The notes under the pieces are model-generated. The model saw only the letters and a list, made by a program, of their open reading frames with translations. It was not told where the DNA came from and made no database searches. A program made the translations under genes and the position numbers. Below, piece after piece: positions 1 to 7,806 of a stretch of 24,977 nucleotides of DNA (within the stretch, counting starts at the first letter, position 1; each line of letters starts with the position of its first letter). Source of the DNA: an uncultured Varibaculum sp. (GTDB lineage Bacteria; Actinomycetota; Actinomycetes; Actinomycetales; Actinomycetaceae); NCBI GenBank assembly GCA_947253735.1, contig CAMYAU010000008.1, positions 1 to 24,977 on the forward strand, written 5' to 3'.

Positions 1-11
1 TAAGGAGCATC

Positions 12-1025
12 ATGCATATCGGCGAACTGCCCATGATTATCTTTACTACTGTCGCTCAAATGTCAGTAGGGGCATTTTGGATTCTGGGGATCATCCAGCT
101 GATTGGTCGGCGGGCAGGCATTAAACAGTCTGCGATTGACAGCCTGACCAACGCGGGTCTATACGCGGCGGGTCCGCTGCTAGTCCTGGGGTTCTTTGCC
201 GCGTTTTTCCATCTAAATGACCCCTTCCATGCGCCATTCACCTTGCTGCATATTGGGTCATCCTGGTTATCGCGCGAACTAATTTCTGGGGTGTTCTATG
301 CCCTGTTTGGACTGATTTTTGCGCTCACCCAATGGTTTAACCGCTTCAGCCGAACGACCCGAGACATTTTCGCGGCGCTAACTGCACTGGCGGGTCTATG
401 CTTGGTGATCTCGATGTGCGGGGTCTACTACTTCACCGGCACCGCACCCGCCTGGCATACCTGGTTTGTTTGGGTCTCTTTCTTCTCCTCTGCCTTCTTC
501 ACTGGTTCCCTGGCCGTGGCGATCGCCCTACTCACCACTTGGCGGATGAAGCTACGAGGAGCTAATGAAAAGCAAGCTATACCTGAAAATATTTGGAAAA
601 AATTAGTCGCCACATTGCGCCGTGGCCTCTTTCCTCCTGGAAAACTTCCAGAGGGCCTAATCGATCTCACCAAACGGTCTATGCGGATTACTACCGGTAT
701 CGCCGCCTCTGCCGGCATGATTATTTTGCTGTCCTATGCGTTCTTTATGACTCAACTGGGGCTAGGTAGCACAGTAGAACGGCAAGTAGCGCAAAATATG
801 ACGGCACACGGATACCTCATAATCAGACTATGCATATTGGTGGTAGCAATCCTACTGATTGCATTGGTATTGCGCTCCTATATTTCCGATGCGGCATACC
901 CTACCCGGGCGCTAGTGATTACCCTGTGGGTGACTTTCCTATTGTCATTAGTAACCGAGCTAATAGGACGAGGTCTTCATTACGAAGGATTAGTTCGTGC
1001 GGGCATTAACACGCTAATGGGATAG
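12..1025 (+). CDS. dmsC: DMSO reductase-type membrane anchor subunit DmsC
   Basis: This is the integral-membrane anchor of a DMSO-reductase-like molybdoenzyme. In the family it oxidises menaquinol and passes electrons to the Fe-S subunit DmsB and then to the catalytic DmsA. The 337 residues hold about eight hydrophobic segments (roughly 9-32, 49-67, 92-110, 118-138, 150-175, 226-248, 267-289, 298-318). Recognisable DmsC motifs are MSVGAFW near the N-terminus, HLNDPFHAPF at 67-76, SSWLSRE at 83-89 and ELIGRGLHY near the C-terminus. AAGGAG at 2-7 lies 4 bases before the ATG, and the TAA at 1-3 may be the stop of an upstream subunit gene (inference). The TorD-family gene starts 1 base after the stop, so the two are in one operon. 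The enzyme's real substrate (DMSO, TMAO, another S/N-oxide) cannot be told from the anchor. Confidence 0.88.
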   Translation: MHIGELPMIIFTTVAQMSVGAFWILGIIQLIGRRAGIKQSAIDSLTNAGLYAAGPLLVLGFFAAFFHLNDPFHAPFTLLHIGSSWLSRELISGVFYALFGLIFALTQWFNRFSRTTRDIFAALTALAGLCLVISMCGVYYFTGTAPAWHTWFVWVSFFSSAFFTGSLAVAIALLTTWRMKLRGANEKQAIPENIWKKLVATLRRGLFPPGKLPEGLIDLTKRSMRITTGIAASAGMIILLSYAFFMTQLGLGSTVERQVAQNMTAHGYLIIRLCILVVAILLIALVLRSYISDAAYPTRALVITLWVTFLLSLVTELIGRGLHYEGLVRAGINTLMG

Positions 1026-1026
1026 C

Positions 1027-1770
1027 ATGCAGTCTATGGAACCAACGGTATTAGATTCGTATGCTGCCGCGTTTTGTGTCCTAGGGGCGCTGCATCTTAA
1101 TCCTCCCGATAAGGGCGTGGTGAAAGATTTTTTATCCCTGACGACGCAGTGGCCTCTGCCGTTAACTTCTGAGGGTAGTGAAGCCTTAAGGAATTTGCGA
1201 TCTGAGCTTTCCCATGATCTTAGCGAAGACGACATTTACACTCTCTGGTCAGACCAAAATCGTCTTTACGGGATCACTGGCAGCGCCCAGCTAGCGCCGT
1301 TTGAATCGGTTCATCGCTGCGATGACGGTTTAGTATTTGACCAAGAGACCGTGGAAGTGCGCCGTTATTATGGCGCTATGGGATTCCAAGCTCCCCATTT
1401 AGGTCAAGAACCCGATGACCACATCGGATTAGAGATGGATTTTATAAGCAAATGCCTGTTAAATGCCGCTGATGCTTTTGCAGGTGGGAATAAAGAAAAA
1501 GGGCAGCAAACCCTGGGAGTAGTGTGTGGATTTAGCGGAGAACATCTGTTAAGTTGGGCTCCAGATTTTTGTCTCGAGGGCGTCAAACTAGCAAAAACAC
1601 AGTGGCTACGAACTGTCCTGCTGCTGTCCTCACAGACCCTTTCACAATGGAAACAGGAGCTACTTACCGCCGGGTATGACCTGCAGATTGCCCCCAAGAT
1701 CCGTCCTCCCGAAAAACAAGACTTATCCGCTCCGGTGCCGGTAACACTAACTCGCCGTCCCCAAATTTAG
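1027..1770 (+). CDS. TorD/DmsD-family molybdoenzyme maturation chaperone
   Basis: Predicted cytoplasmic chaperone of the TorD/DmsD/NarJ superfamily. Such proteins bind the twin-arginine leader of a molybdoenzyme catalytic subunit and hold it until cofactor insertion and Tat export. The 247 residues are helical without membrane segments. Family-like motifs are DQNRLYG at 76-82, PFESVH at 91-96, an acidic PDDHIGLEMDFI stretch at 129-140 and HLLSWAPDF at 173-181. It follows dmsC by 1 base, so translation is probably coupled; the weak TGGGAT just before the ATG lies inside dmsC. An in-frame ATG three codons later (1036) is an alternative start. The tail after about residue 222 is proline-rich and may be disordered. 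Its client is inferred to be the DmsA-type subunit encoded upstream of the window. Confidence 0.82.
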   Translation: MQSMEPTVLDSYAAAFCVLGALHLNPPDKGVVKDFLSLTTQWPLPLTSEGSEALRNLRSELSHDLSEDDIYTLWSDQNRLYGITGSAQLAPFESVHRCDDGLVFDQETVEVRRYYGAMGFQAPHLGQEPDDHIGLEMDFISKCLLNAADAFAGGNKEKGQQTLGVVCGFSGEHLLSWAPDFCLEGVKLAKTQWLRTVLLLSSQTLSQWKQELLTAGYDLQIAPKIRPPEKQDLSAPVPVTLTRRPQI

Positions 1771-1781
1771 GACTATTAGTT

Positions 1782-2750
1782 TTGCTTCCTCCTAATTTTT
1801 CGGCTTTGCTGCATTGGGTCAGCGCCCAAGACCCGATAAACACTTTGGTGATCAGTTGCGATAACCTGCCTACCTTGAAAGTTGCAAAAAAAGACGCCCT
1901 ACTGGTTTGGCAGGGTTGCTTGGGAGACAGTTTTAACACCGATTTAGCAGCTCAGCTGGTGGCCAGCGAGATTCAAACCCTGGAGATCGTAGGCTGCGCA
2001 CAGTGCGCCAGCAATCTCGACCAGTTGGTGCAAGTGGCGAAAACTAGGCTGGGGAAACTGGTAGCCAACTATCATCCGCCGAAGAAGGCTGTCCGCCATC
2101 CCCGGGAAGTTAGATTGGATTCGGTTCCCCTGCCCCGCCGCCTCTTACTACCGGTATCTAACGGCTCTCCTTTAGATTTAGGAGCTTCTCACGCAGTCCG
2201 GACCTTCCAGGCCTATCATCTGCTTGCTAAGCAGCAAAGAATCGAAAATAGAGTAGCTAGCCCGCACGAGACGGAAACGGGCAAACCATCGGGTACCTCA
2301 GCAGCAGAATCGTGCGTTACCAGTGAAACTACTGAAGATTTCCTCCCCTTGCTAGAACGCGTGGACGCCATCCATATCCTGCGCTGCAATGCCTGCCATT
2401 TCCAGATGCAAGATTGTCCCGAAAATGATGGGATTAGCCTGTCGGAGGCAGGTAGTCATTGGCACCAGCTGTGCCCCGCATGCCGCCTGGCAGTGCGCTA
2501 CTGCCCCGAGCACTCTGATTCGGAAATCGCTAGTCAGCGTTCCCTAGAGGTGTTTACCACCCTCAAAAACCAGCAAAGCACCCAGGACATGAGGGAATGC
2601 AAACGTTGCCGCAACCCTCATCCGGCAAGCGAAGGGGAGCTTTGCGCGCTTTGTAACTATCAGGAAAAACATCCATTTTCGGCAGCAATGCCACAGGAAG
2701 TTCTCAAGACTCTACCTCAAGAGCTGCAAGACAAGCTACGCGGGGTTTAA
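1782..2750 (+). CDS. Cysteine-rich protein of unknown function in the dms operon
   Basis: I do not recognise this 322-residue protein. It starts at TTG, 11 bases after the chaperone stop, with AGGA at 1769-1772 nine bases upstream, so it is probably the last gene of the dms operon. Part one (about 1-100) is an alpha/beta-like stretch with Cys26, Cys46 and a GCAQC motif (Cys72, Cys75), which could hold an Fe-S cluster or form a thiol pair. Residues 105-190 are polar, low in predicted structure and link to part two, which carries two ribbon-like CxxC pairs of pairs: Cys202/Cys205 with Cys231/Cys234 (plus Cys212, Cys241), and Cys273/Cys276 with Cys288/Cys291. No signal peptide or membrane segment is seen, so it is likely cytoplasmic. 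A role in electron supply, Fe-S or molybdoenzyme assembly is inference from position and cysteine content only. Confidence 0.75.
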   Translation: MLPPNFSALLHWVSAQDPINTLVISCDNLPTLKVAKKDALLVWQGCLGDSFNTDLAAQLVASEIQTLEIVGCAQCASNLDQLVQVAKTRLGKLVANYHPPKKAVRHPREVRLDSVPLPRRLLLPVSNGSPLDLGASHAVRTFQAYHLLAKQQRIENRVASPHETETGKPSGTSAAESCVTSETTEDFLPLLERVDAIHILRCNACHFQMQDCPENDGISLSEAGSHWHQLCPACRLAVRYCPEHSDSEIASQRSLEVFTTLKNQQSTQDMRECKRCRNPHPASEGELCALCNYQEKHPFSAAMPQEVLKTLPQELQDKLRGV

Positions 2751-2790
2751 CCATTAGCCCCAGAGGCGGCCCCCCAAAAGATACAAAGAA

Positions 2791-2812
2791 GCCGCTCCAT
2801 TCGGGGAGCGGC
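2791..2812. terminator. Hairpin terminator between the dms operon and the tRNA cluster
   Basis: Perfect 8-bp stem GCCGCTCC / GGAGCGGC with a 6-base loop. Read on the minus strand it is followed by TTCTTTGT, and on the plus strand by TTTAG. It therefore fits best as the terminator of the minus-strand tRNA transcript, and it may also stop the convergent dms operon. Confidence 0.65.
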
Positions 2813-2817
2813 TTTAG

Positions 2818-2891
2818 TGGGCGATACTGGACTCGAACCAGCGACCTCTTCCGTGTCAAGGAAACGCGCTAACCAGCTGCGCCAATCGCCC
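2818..2891 (-). tRNA. tRNA-Val (anticodon GAC)
   Basis: The reverse complement folds as a cloverleaf: 7-bp acceptor GGGCGAT/ATCGCCC, D arm with GGTTAGC, anticodon stem around loop TTGACAC giving GAC, T arm with GGTTCGAGTCC, and discriminator A. The length is 74 nt. The CCA end is not encoded. It is the last tRNA of the Gly-Cys-Val cluster, and the terminator hairpin begins 6 bases downstream. Confidence 0.95.
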
Positions 2892-2892
2892 G

Positions 2893-2963
2893 AGGTGGGT
2901 ACGGGATTCGAACCCGTGTACACGGCTTTGCAGGCCGCTGCCTAACCACTCGACCAACCCACC
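2893..2963 (-). tRNA. tRNA-Cys (anticodon GCA)
   Basis: The reverse complement gives acceptor GGTGGGT/ACCCACC, anticodon loop CTGCAAA (GCA), T arm GGGTTCGAATCCC and discriminator U, as is usual for tRNA-Cys. The length is 71 nt. The CCA end is not encoded. It lies 1 base upstream of tRNA-Val, so the two are processed from one precursor. Confidence 0.95.
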
Positions 2964-3004
2964 ATAATCAAAGAGCGCCGCGCTTGGCGACGCCCTCTAA
3001 ATCG

Positions 3005-3077
3005 AGCGGATGACGAGACTCGAACTCGCGACCCTCACCTTGGCAAGGTGATGCTCTACCAACTGAGCTACATCCGC
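3005..3077 (-). tRNA. tRNA-Gly (anticodon GCC)
   Basis: The reverse complement gives acceptor GCGGATG/CATCCGC (one central T-arm GAGTTCGAGTC), D arm with AGCTCAGTTGG, anticodon loop TTGCCAA (GCC) and discriminator U. The length is 73 nt. The CCA end is not encoded. It is the first gene of the minus-strand Gly-Cys-Val cluster, an order also known from other actinobacteria. Confidence 0.95.
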
Positions 3078-3089
3078 GTTGCGTATGAA

Positions 3090-3095
3090 AGTATA
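3090..3095 (-). promoter_or_regulatory. Possible -10 element of the tRNA cluster
   Basis: TATACT on the minus strand ends 12 bases before the mature 5' end of tRNA-Gly, a plausible place for a tRNA promoter. No convincing -35 hexamer is seen at 16-18 bp. Confidence 0.3.
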
Positions 3096-3140
3096 TCTAT
3101 AAAGACCTAGGTTTTACCAAACTGTGCTTGCGTGGGTCTG

Positions 3141-3164
3141 CTCACAGCTGACCCCAGCTGTGAG
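3141..3164. repeat. Perfect 10-bp inverted repeat with 4-base loop
   Basis: CTCACAGCTG and CAGCTGTGAG flank ACCC. It sits in the 219-base gap between the tRNA cluster and the SPFH gene, about 130 bases before that gene's start. The first T-run lies 10 bases after the hairpin, too far for a classical terminator. It could be an operator or an RNA hairpin. Apart from this and an AT-rich stretch (3174-3260), I see nothing else in the gap. Confidence 0.6.
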
Positions 3165-3296
3165 GATGAGCGATATTTTTTCCTTTTAAACAGGGAAAAC
3201 AGAGAAAGTTGGCCTGGCGTAAAAATTTTTACAGCGCGCAATGCAAACAGGATTGATATTCTCAAATTATCTACGTATCTCTAGGAGGAGTTAAAA

Positions 3297-4202
3297 ATGA
3301 CCGAAATTTTAGGTAGTAGCATGCTTATAGTTTTTCTTTTGCTAATAGTCATTGGCTACGTATTGTTCTCCGCTATTTTTATCGTAAAACAGCAGACGGA
3401 AGCGATTATTGAACGTTTTGGAAAATATCGTCGCGTATGTACCCCCGGGTTAAATTTTAAGATTCCGCTGATTGACCGGATTGCGAAAATTGTGGAGCGC
3501 CGGATCCAACAACTGGATCTAGTGGTAGAGACCAAAACCAAGGACAATGTATTCGTAGCGATTCCGGTTTCGGTACAGTTCCAGGTACAAGATTCGGCAG
3601 CCTCCTTCTATTCCCTGGCTAATCCCGCTCAGCAGATTACGTCCTATGTTTTTGACCGGGTGCGCTCCTCCCTTTCCCAGTTAGATCTCGATGAAGCGTT
3701 CTCCTCCAAGGACACTATTGCGCAAGAAATTGAGATTTCCTTGGGGGAACAAATGGCGCGCTACGGCTTTAGAATCGTAAACTCACTGGTTACCGACATT
3801 AATCCAGACAAACGGGTACGCGAGTCGATGAACTCTATAAACGCTGCCCAGCGGGAACGCGAAGCCGCAATCCAGCTAGCCGAAGCCGATAAAATCAAGC
3901 TGGTTAAACAAGCAGAAGCAGATGCCGAATCCAAACGTCTCCAGGGTGAAGGTATCGCTTTACAGCGCCGTGCCATCGTAGAAGGACTGGTAGAACAATA
4001 TGAGTCTTTACGGGATGCAGGTATCGGGGACCAGGCGCAGCAGATTCTGTTGATGACCCAGTATTTTGACACTTTGGCTGAGGTAGCTAAATCATCCGAT
4101 ACCCAAACCTTAATGCTGCCCGCTAATCCCACTGGGGTGACCAACACTATGGAGGAAATCCGTACCTCCCTAGTTGCTGGCCTTAAGGCTGCCGGCCAAT
4201 AA
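3297..4202 (+). CDS. SPFH/band-7 domain membrane protein (stomatin/HIR-like)
   Basis: Members of this family form ring-like oligomers on membranes and organise microdomains or help membrane proteases; the role in this organism is unknown. The 301 residues start with one hydrophobic segment (about 9-30), followed by the SPFH domain (about 31-190) with ERFGKYRRV, PGLNFKIPLIDRI and VFDRVRSSL motifs. A charged Ala/Glu/Lys-rich coiled coil (about 184-235, QREREAAIQLAEADK) follows, then a less charged tail. Plant hypersensitive-induced-reaction proteins have a very similar layout. AGGAGG at 3283-3288 lies 8 bases before the ATG. No NfeD-type partner gene is adjacent, which is common for stomatin-like proteins. 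The BCCT gene follows after 88 bases without a clear terminator between them, so co-transcription is possible. Confidence 0.85.
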   Translation: MTEILGSSMLIVFLLLIVIGYVLFSAIFIVKQQTEAIIERFGKYRRVCTPGLNFKIPLIDRIAKIVERRIQQLDLVVETKTKDNVFVAIPVSVQFQVQDSAASFYSLANPAQQITSYVFDRVRSSLSQLDLDEAFSSKDTIAQEIEISLGEQMARYGFRIVNSLVTDINPDKRVRESMNSINAAQREREAAIQLAEADKIKLVKQAEADAESKRLQGEGIALQRRAIVEGLVEQYESLRDAGIGDQAQQILLMTQYFDTLAEVAKSSDTQTLMLPANPTGVTNTMEEIRTSLVAGLKAAGQ

Positions 4203-4290
4203 AAACTGACTTACCCTCACTCTCGAGGTACGCTGGATAACGACTCTGTTTCCTAAGAAGATGACAATTAACTAAGTATCGCGAATAAGT

Positions 4291-6648
4291 ATGACGAAAA
4301 AACACCAGCATAAACCGATTCCATCAGAACAGAACCCTCCAAAGAGAACTAAAAGTCACCCGGGTCAACGCCGCGGGCGCGGCGAAGAAGTACGCATCCT
4401 TTTAGAAAAATATGAACGTCGGATTTCACACCTTGAGCAGAGTAATCCCAAACGAGCACAAATCGTAGCTTCCCGCACCCGACATTTACGGCAAGCACTA
4501 GCCAACAAAGTTTCAGCGGAACTAGAAAAATCGGAAGGAAGCAGCACTAACACAGCAGCGGCGGACGCAAGCAACACGGATACTACAGGCTGCACAGCAG
4601 CCACAAATGCTCCGGTAGCTGCTAGCGCCTGGCGACGCGGAACTCAGATCGCCCGGAAACAAACCCAGAATTTTCTACACAAGGTTCCCTATCCGCACGG
4701 TATGCATCCCGGCCTGGTTCGCGGAATCGCTATTGATGAGCAAATCGTCAAGTACCGAACCGATCGAATAGTCTTCCTATGCACCGGAACCTTGGTGCTT
4801 GCTTTCATCCTTTGGGGGATAATTTCTACCGATTCTTTGCGCACGGTTTCTGATGTGGCATTGCAGTGGGTAGTAGATAACACCGGTTGGCTCTTTTCTA
4901 TCCTAGCCGCCATTATTTTATTATTTATGCTGTTCGTAGGACTTTCTCGCTATGGGAATATCCCTTTGGGACGCGATAACGAGGAACCCGAGTATTCCTA
5001 TGGTTCCTGGATAGCCATGATGTTTAGCGCGGGAATGGGAATCGGCCTACTATTTTTCGGTCCCTACGAGCCCATGGTTTACTTCACTTCCCCCGCTCCT
5101 CGTTCCAGCGCTAAACCTGGTAGCTTTCAAGCATTAAATGATGCTCTGTCACAAACTATGCTGCATTGGGGATTAAACGCTTGGGCAATTTATGCTCTGG
5201 TGGGATGCGCGATTGCTTACGGCACCTATCGCCGAGGGCGCGTACCCTTGATTTCTTCTATTTTTACCCCTCTGTTGGGACATAAATTCTCCCAGGGTGG
5301 GGTGGGGCAAGTAATCGATATGCTAGCGATTACCGCTACTCTATTCGGCACCTGCGCCTCCTTAGGGATGGGCGCCATGCAGATTACTCGCGGCATTGAA
5401 ATAGTTTCCGGGATTGGCAAAATCGGTAATGCCGGCTTGATAATCATTATTTCCGTACTGACCGCAGCGTTTATTGCATCAGCAGTTTCCGGAGTTTCGC
5501 GGGGAATCCGGATGCTATCTAATATCAACATGGCCCTAGCCTTCTGTCTAATGGCCTTTATTTTCTTTGCCGGACCCACGGTGTTCATCTTAAACTTGAT
5601 TCCTTCCACCTTGATGAACTACCTTTCTGATCTATTCGGCCTACTTGCGACTTCCCCCTCCTACGGACCGCAGGCCGCTCAGTTCGCCTCCACCTGGACA
5701 GTGTTCTATTGGGCATGGTGGATTTCCTGGTCCCCCTTCGTAGGACTTTTTATTGCCAGGATCTCGCGCGGACGAACTTTGCGTCAGTTTGTTACCGGAG
5801 TACTAATCGCCCCCACCCTGGTTTGCCTAATCTCTTTTTGTATCTACGGGGGAACCACCATGTATCTACAAATTCATGGTGCGAATATGCCCTTACAAGA
5901 AGGCGCGGAAGTAATGTTATTTGCCCTGTTAAACCAGCTACCTCTAACAAAAATCACTTCCGTAATTGCTATGTTTTGTTTGGCGATTTTCTTTATTACC
6001 TCCGCCGACTCGGCCTCGGTAGTAATGGGGTCCCTGTCTCAGCAGGGAAAACCACTTCCCGACCGCAAAATCACGGTATTTTGGGGACTGTGCCTTTCAG
6101 GTATCGCGGTAGTCGGAATGTTAGTAGGAGGCCAAGATGCCCTGCAAGGAATGCAGAACTTGATTATCGTAACTTCCTTGCCTTTCGCAATTATCATTGC
6201 GGGGATGCTTTTTGCACTGCTACGAGATTTATCTCGTGATCCTTTCACCATTAGACGCAACTTTGAACGGGCAGCACTTTCTAAAGCAGTAGTGGGCGGC
6301 CTAAAGAGTTACGGGGACGATTTTAAGATTGTGGTGGTACCTACTAAAGAGGGTGAGGGCGCAGGCGCAGATTTTGATTCAACTGCTCCTGAACTTACCG
6401 AATGGTATCGCCGCACCGACACTGAAGGTAACCCCATCGACTATGACTATGCTTCCCAGACCTATCTGGATAAGCAGGGTAACCCGGTGTACTGGAATGA
6501 AGAAGAAGAAACTTATGAGGATGCTGCCGGGACCCCGGTTCCCTCAGATGCCGTAGAGGAATCGGTTACCGATTCTGAGACAATCTTGGAGGAAAGTGCC
6601 TCCGCGGACGCTGAACATCCCCGTGAAGTAGCGCGCAAAGAACAGTAA
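4291..6648 (+). CDS. BCCT-family (betaine/choline/carnitine) transporter with extended termini
   Basis: Secondary transporter for trimethylammonium compounds or related osmolytes. The membrane core (about 158-645) shows the hallmarks: SAGMGIGLLFFGPYEP at 246-261, the aromatic box LHWGLNAWAIY at 291-301 and the signature WAWWISWSPFVGLF at 474-487 followed by ARISRGRT. The GMGIGL form matches sodium-coupled betaine carriers such as BetP better than CaiT-type antiporters, but the substrate is not proven. The protein is 785 residues, well above the 500-680 usual in the family. The N-terminal extension (1-157) is basic, then coiled-coil-like, then Ala/Thr-rich. The acidic C-terminal tail (685-785) holds a 17-residue repeat (Gly713, Gly730, Gly747). 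BetP also senses osmotic stress through charged termini, so a regulatory role is a fair inference. No clear Shine-Dalgarno precedes the ATG. Confidence 0.9.
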   Translation: MTKKHQHKPIPSEQNPPKRTKSHPGQRRGRGEEVRILLEKYERRISHLEQSNPKRAQIVASRTRHLRQALANKVSAELEKSEGSSTNTAAADASNTDTTGCTAATNAPVAASAWRRGTQIARKQTQNFLHKVPYPHGMHPGLVRGIAIDEQIVKYRTDRIVFLCTGTLVLAFILWGIISTDSLRTVSDVALQWVVDNTGWLFSILAAIILLFMLFVGLSRYGNIPLGRDNEEPEYSYGSWIAMMFSAGMGIGLLFFGPYEPMVYFTSPAPRSSAKPGSFQALNDALSQTMLHWGLNAWAIYALVGCAIAYGTYRRGRVPLISSIFTPLLGHKFSQGGVGQVIDMLAITATLFGTCASLGMGAMQITRGIEIVSGIGKIGNAGLIIIISVLTAAFIASAVSGVSRGIRMLSNINMALAFCLMAFIFFAGPTVFILNLIPSTLMNYLSDLFGLLATSPSYGPQAAQFASTWTVFYWAWWISWSPFVGLFIARISRGRTLRQFVTGVLIAPTLVCLISFCIYGGTTMYLQIHGANMPLQEGAEVMLFALLNQLPLTKITSVIAMFCLAIFFITSADSASVVMGSLSQQGKPLPDRKITVFWGLCLSGIAVVGMLVGGQDALQGMQNLIIVTSLPFAIIIAGMLFALLRDLSRDPFTIRRNFERAALSKAVVGGLKSYGDDFKIVVVPTKEGEGAGADFDSTAPELTEWYRRTDTEGNPIDYDYASQTYLDKQGNPVYWNEEEETYEDAAGTPVPSDAVEESVTDSETILEESASADAEHPREVARKEQ

Positions 6649-6771
6649 AGGACGGGGTTTAGAGCGCGATCGGGGATCTGCACCCTCTCTATATAAGGGT
6701 TACCTAGCCATAGGGAACTATCGGTCCCCCAGCATCGCAGCGAAACCGGTCCACTGCACGAGGATTTGAGT

Positions 6772-7671
6772 TCAGTACCCGCCTGCTAGCTGCCAGGTCC
6801 CCAGTGCCAGCAAAGCTACTGAGACCGTAGGTAAGAGCCGGCGTAGCCACAGTCTCCAGGCAGGAGGAGGATCGGCGAGAATCTCCATATCCTTCGCCCC
6901 TGCCGCCTCTGCAGATTCTGCCACCGACTTATTTCTAGCTTTTTCTTTAAACCTGACCCAAGCAGGTTTAACCAAAAAAGTTTCGTTTGCGCTAACCGGC
7001 ACCTTAGCTGCTTGCGAAGCGGGAAACTTTTCTGGAGGAGCCGGTGCTAGTTTTTTGGGATACGGCTGGGGAGCAAAGGACGAAGCGGGAGTAAGTGGAT
7101 GCCGGTCAACAATAACGGGATTATTTTGAGGAATAATGGACCGGGCAGCCGCAGTTTTGGGTTTACCTGCCAGTTTAGGAGTTGTATTTATTATTCTTCC
7201 CGCAGCCTCAGCGCTACGTACGGTAGTGGCATCTAGCTTGTCGGCTAGTGAGAATCCCCCGCTGTGAGCTCCGATCCCCCCACCAGGCAGGCTGGCCTTA
7301 AATCCGTCATCCTTTGATCGCTGGGTACGCATTTCGGTACTTAATACCGATTTTTGCCCTATTTTTTTCCGCACAGATTCCTGTGTTTCAGTATTGCCAG
7401 TTAGCCGCGAAGTCGCTCCGCTATTTTTGCCGCTCTCCAATAAGAAATCAGGGGTCTGCGGTCGCAGAAGCCAGTTTTTGCCTTGCTTATCGACTACCAG
7501 ATGCGGACAGGGAAAAGAAATTCTTCCTCGCGGCACTATCAGCTGTAATACCGCTAGCTGTTCATCATCAACTGACAGTGCTATCCAAGTGCAGCCGGCT
7601 TTATCTACAATGTTCTTTTGTTTGACTCCCAAGGGGAATCCCGCCATTTTCACACCATTTTTAGTTTCCAT
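6772..7671 (-). CDS. Unrecognised protein with Pro/Ala-rich middle and C-terminal membrane anchor
   Basis: I do not recognise this 299-residue protein. The N-terminal 75 residues look like a small beta-rich domain (WIALSVDDEQLAVLQLIVPRGR, CPHLVVDKQGKNWLLRP). Residues 80-265 are polar, rich in Ala, Pro, Lys and Ser, and probably disordered. The last 21 residues form one hydrophobic segment (about 279-296) preceded by RLWLRR, which predicts a tail-anchored protein with the bulk in the cytoplasm. The ATG at 7671 lies 6 bases after a possible -10 (TGAAGT) with GTGACA 17 bases further up, so the mRNA may be leaderless; M9 is an alternative start. It is divergent from the DUF4191 gene and convergent with the BCCT gene; the 123 bases to the latter show no feature I can support. 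Confidence 0.6.
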   Translation of the reverse strand: METKNGVKMAGFPLGVKQKNIVDKAGCTWIALSVDDEQLAVLQLIVPRGRISFPCPHLVVDKQGKNWLLRPQTPDFLLESGKNSGATSRLTGNTETQESVRKKIGQKSVLSTEMRTQRSKDDGFKASLPGGGIGAHSGGFSLADKLDATTVRSAEAAGRIINTTPKLAGKPKTAAARSIIPQNNPVIVDRHPLTPASSFAPQPYPKKLAPAPPEKFPASQAAKVPVSANETFLVKPAWVRFKEKARNKSVAESAEAAGAKDMEILADPPPAWRLWLRRLLPTVSVALLALGTWQLAGGY

Positions 7672-7677
7672 GTCTTT

Positions 7678-7706
7678 ACTTCAGTGGTTTCATTCTTTTT
7701 TGTCAC
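7678..7706 (-). promoter_or_regulatory. Candidate promoter of the tail-anchored protein gene
   Basis: On the minus strand GTGACA (7701-7706) and TGAAGT (7678-7683) are separated by 17 bases, and the ATG follows the second hexamer by 6 bases. The -35 matches the consensus at five of six positions; the -10 is poor. Confidence 0.35.
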
Positions 7707-7806
7707 CCCTTTTTCCACAGTAACCAGCACGATTTTCCTCCACCTTGTCCTGGGGATTACTGCGCAATATACGATTTGCCCAATTTTTCGATAGGCTTAG
7801 ACCATC

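Noticed and set aside
2818..3077. tRNA cluster as integration site of a mobile element
   Set aside because: No integrase, direct repeat of a tRNA 3' end or change in gene content is visible on either side.
5709..6239. 176-codon open frame on the plus strand inside the BCCT gene
   Set aside because: It overlaps the conserved core of the transporter in another frame, has an unlikely composition and no ribosome-binding site.
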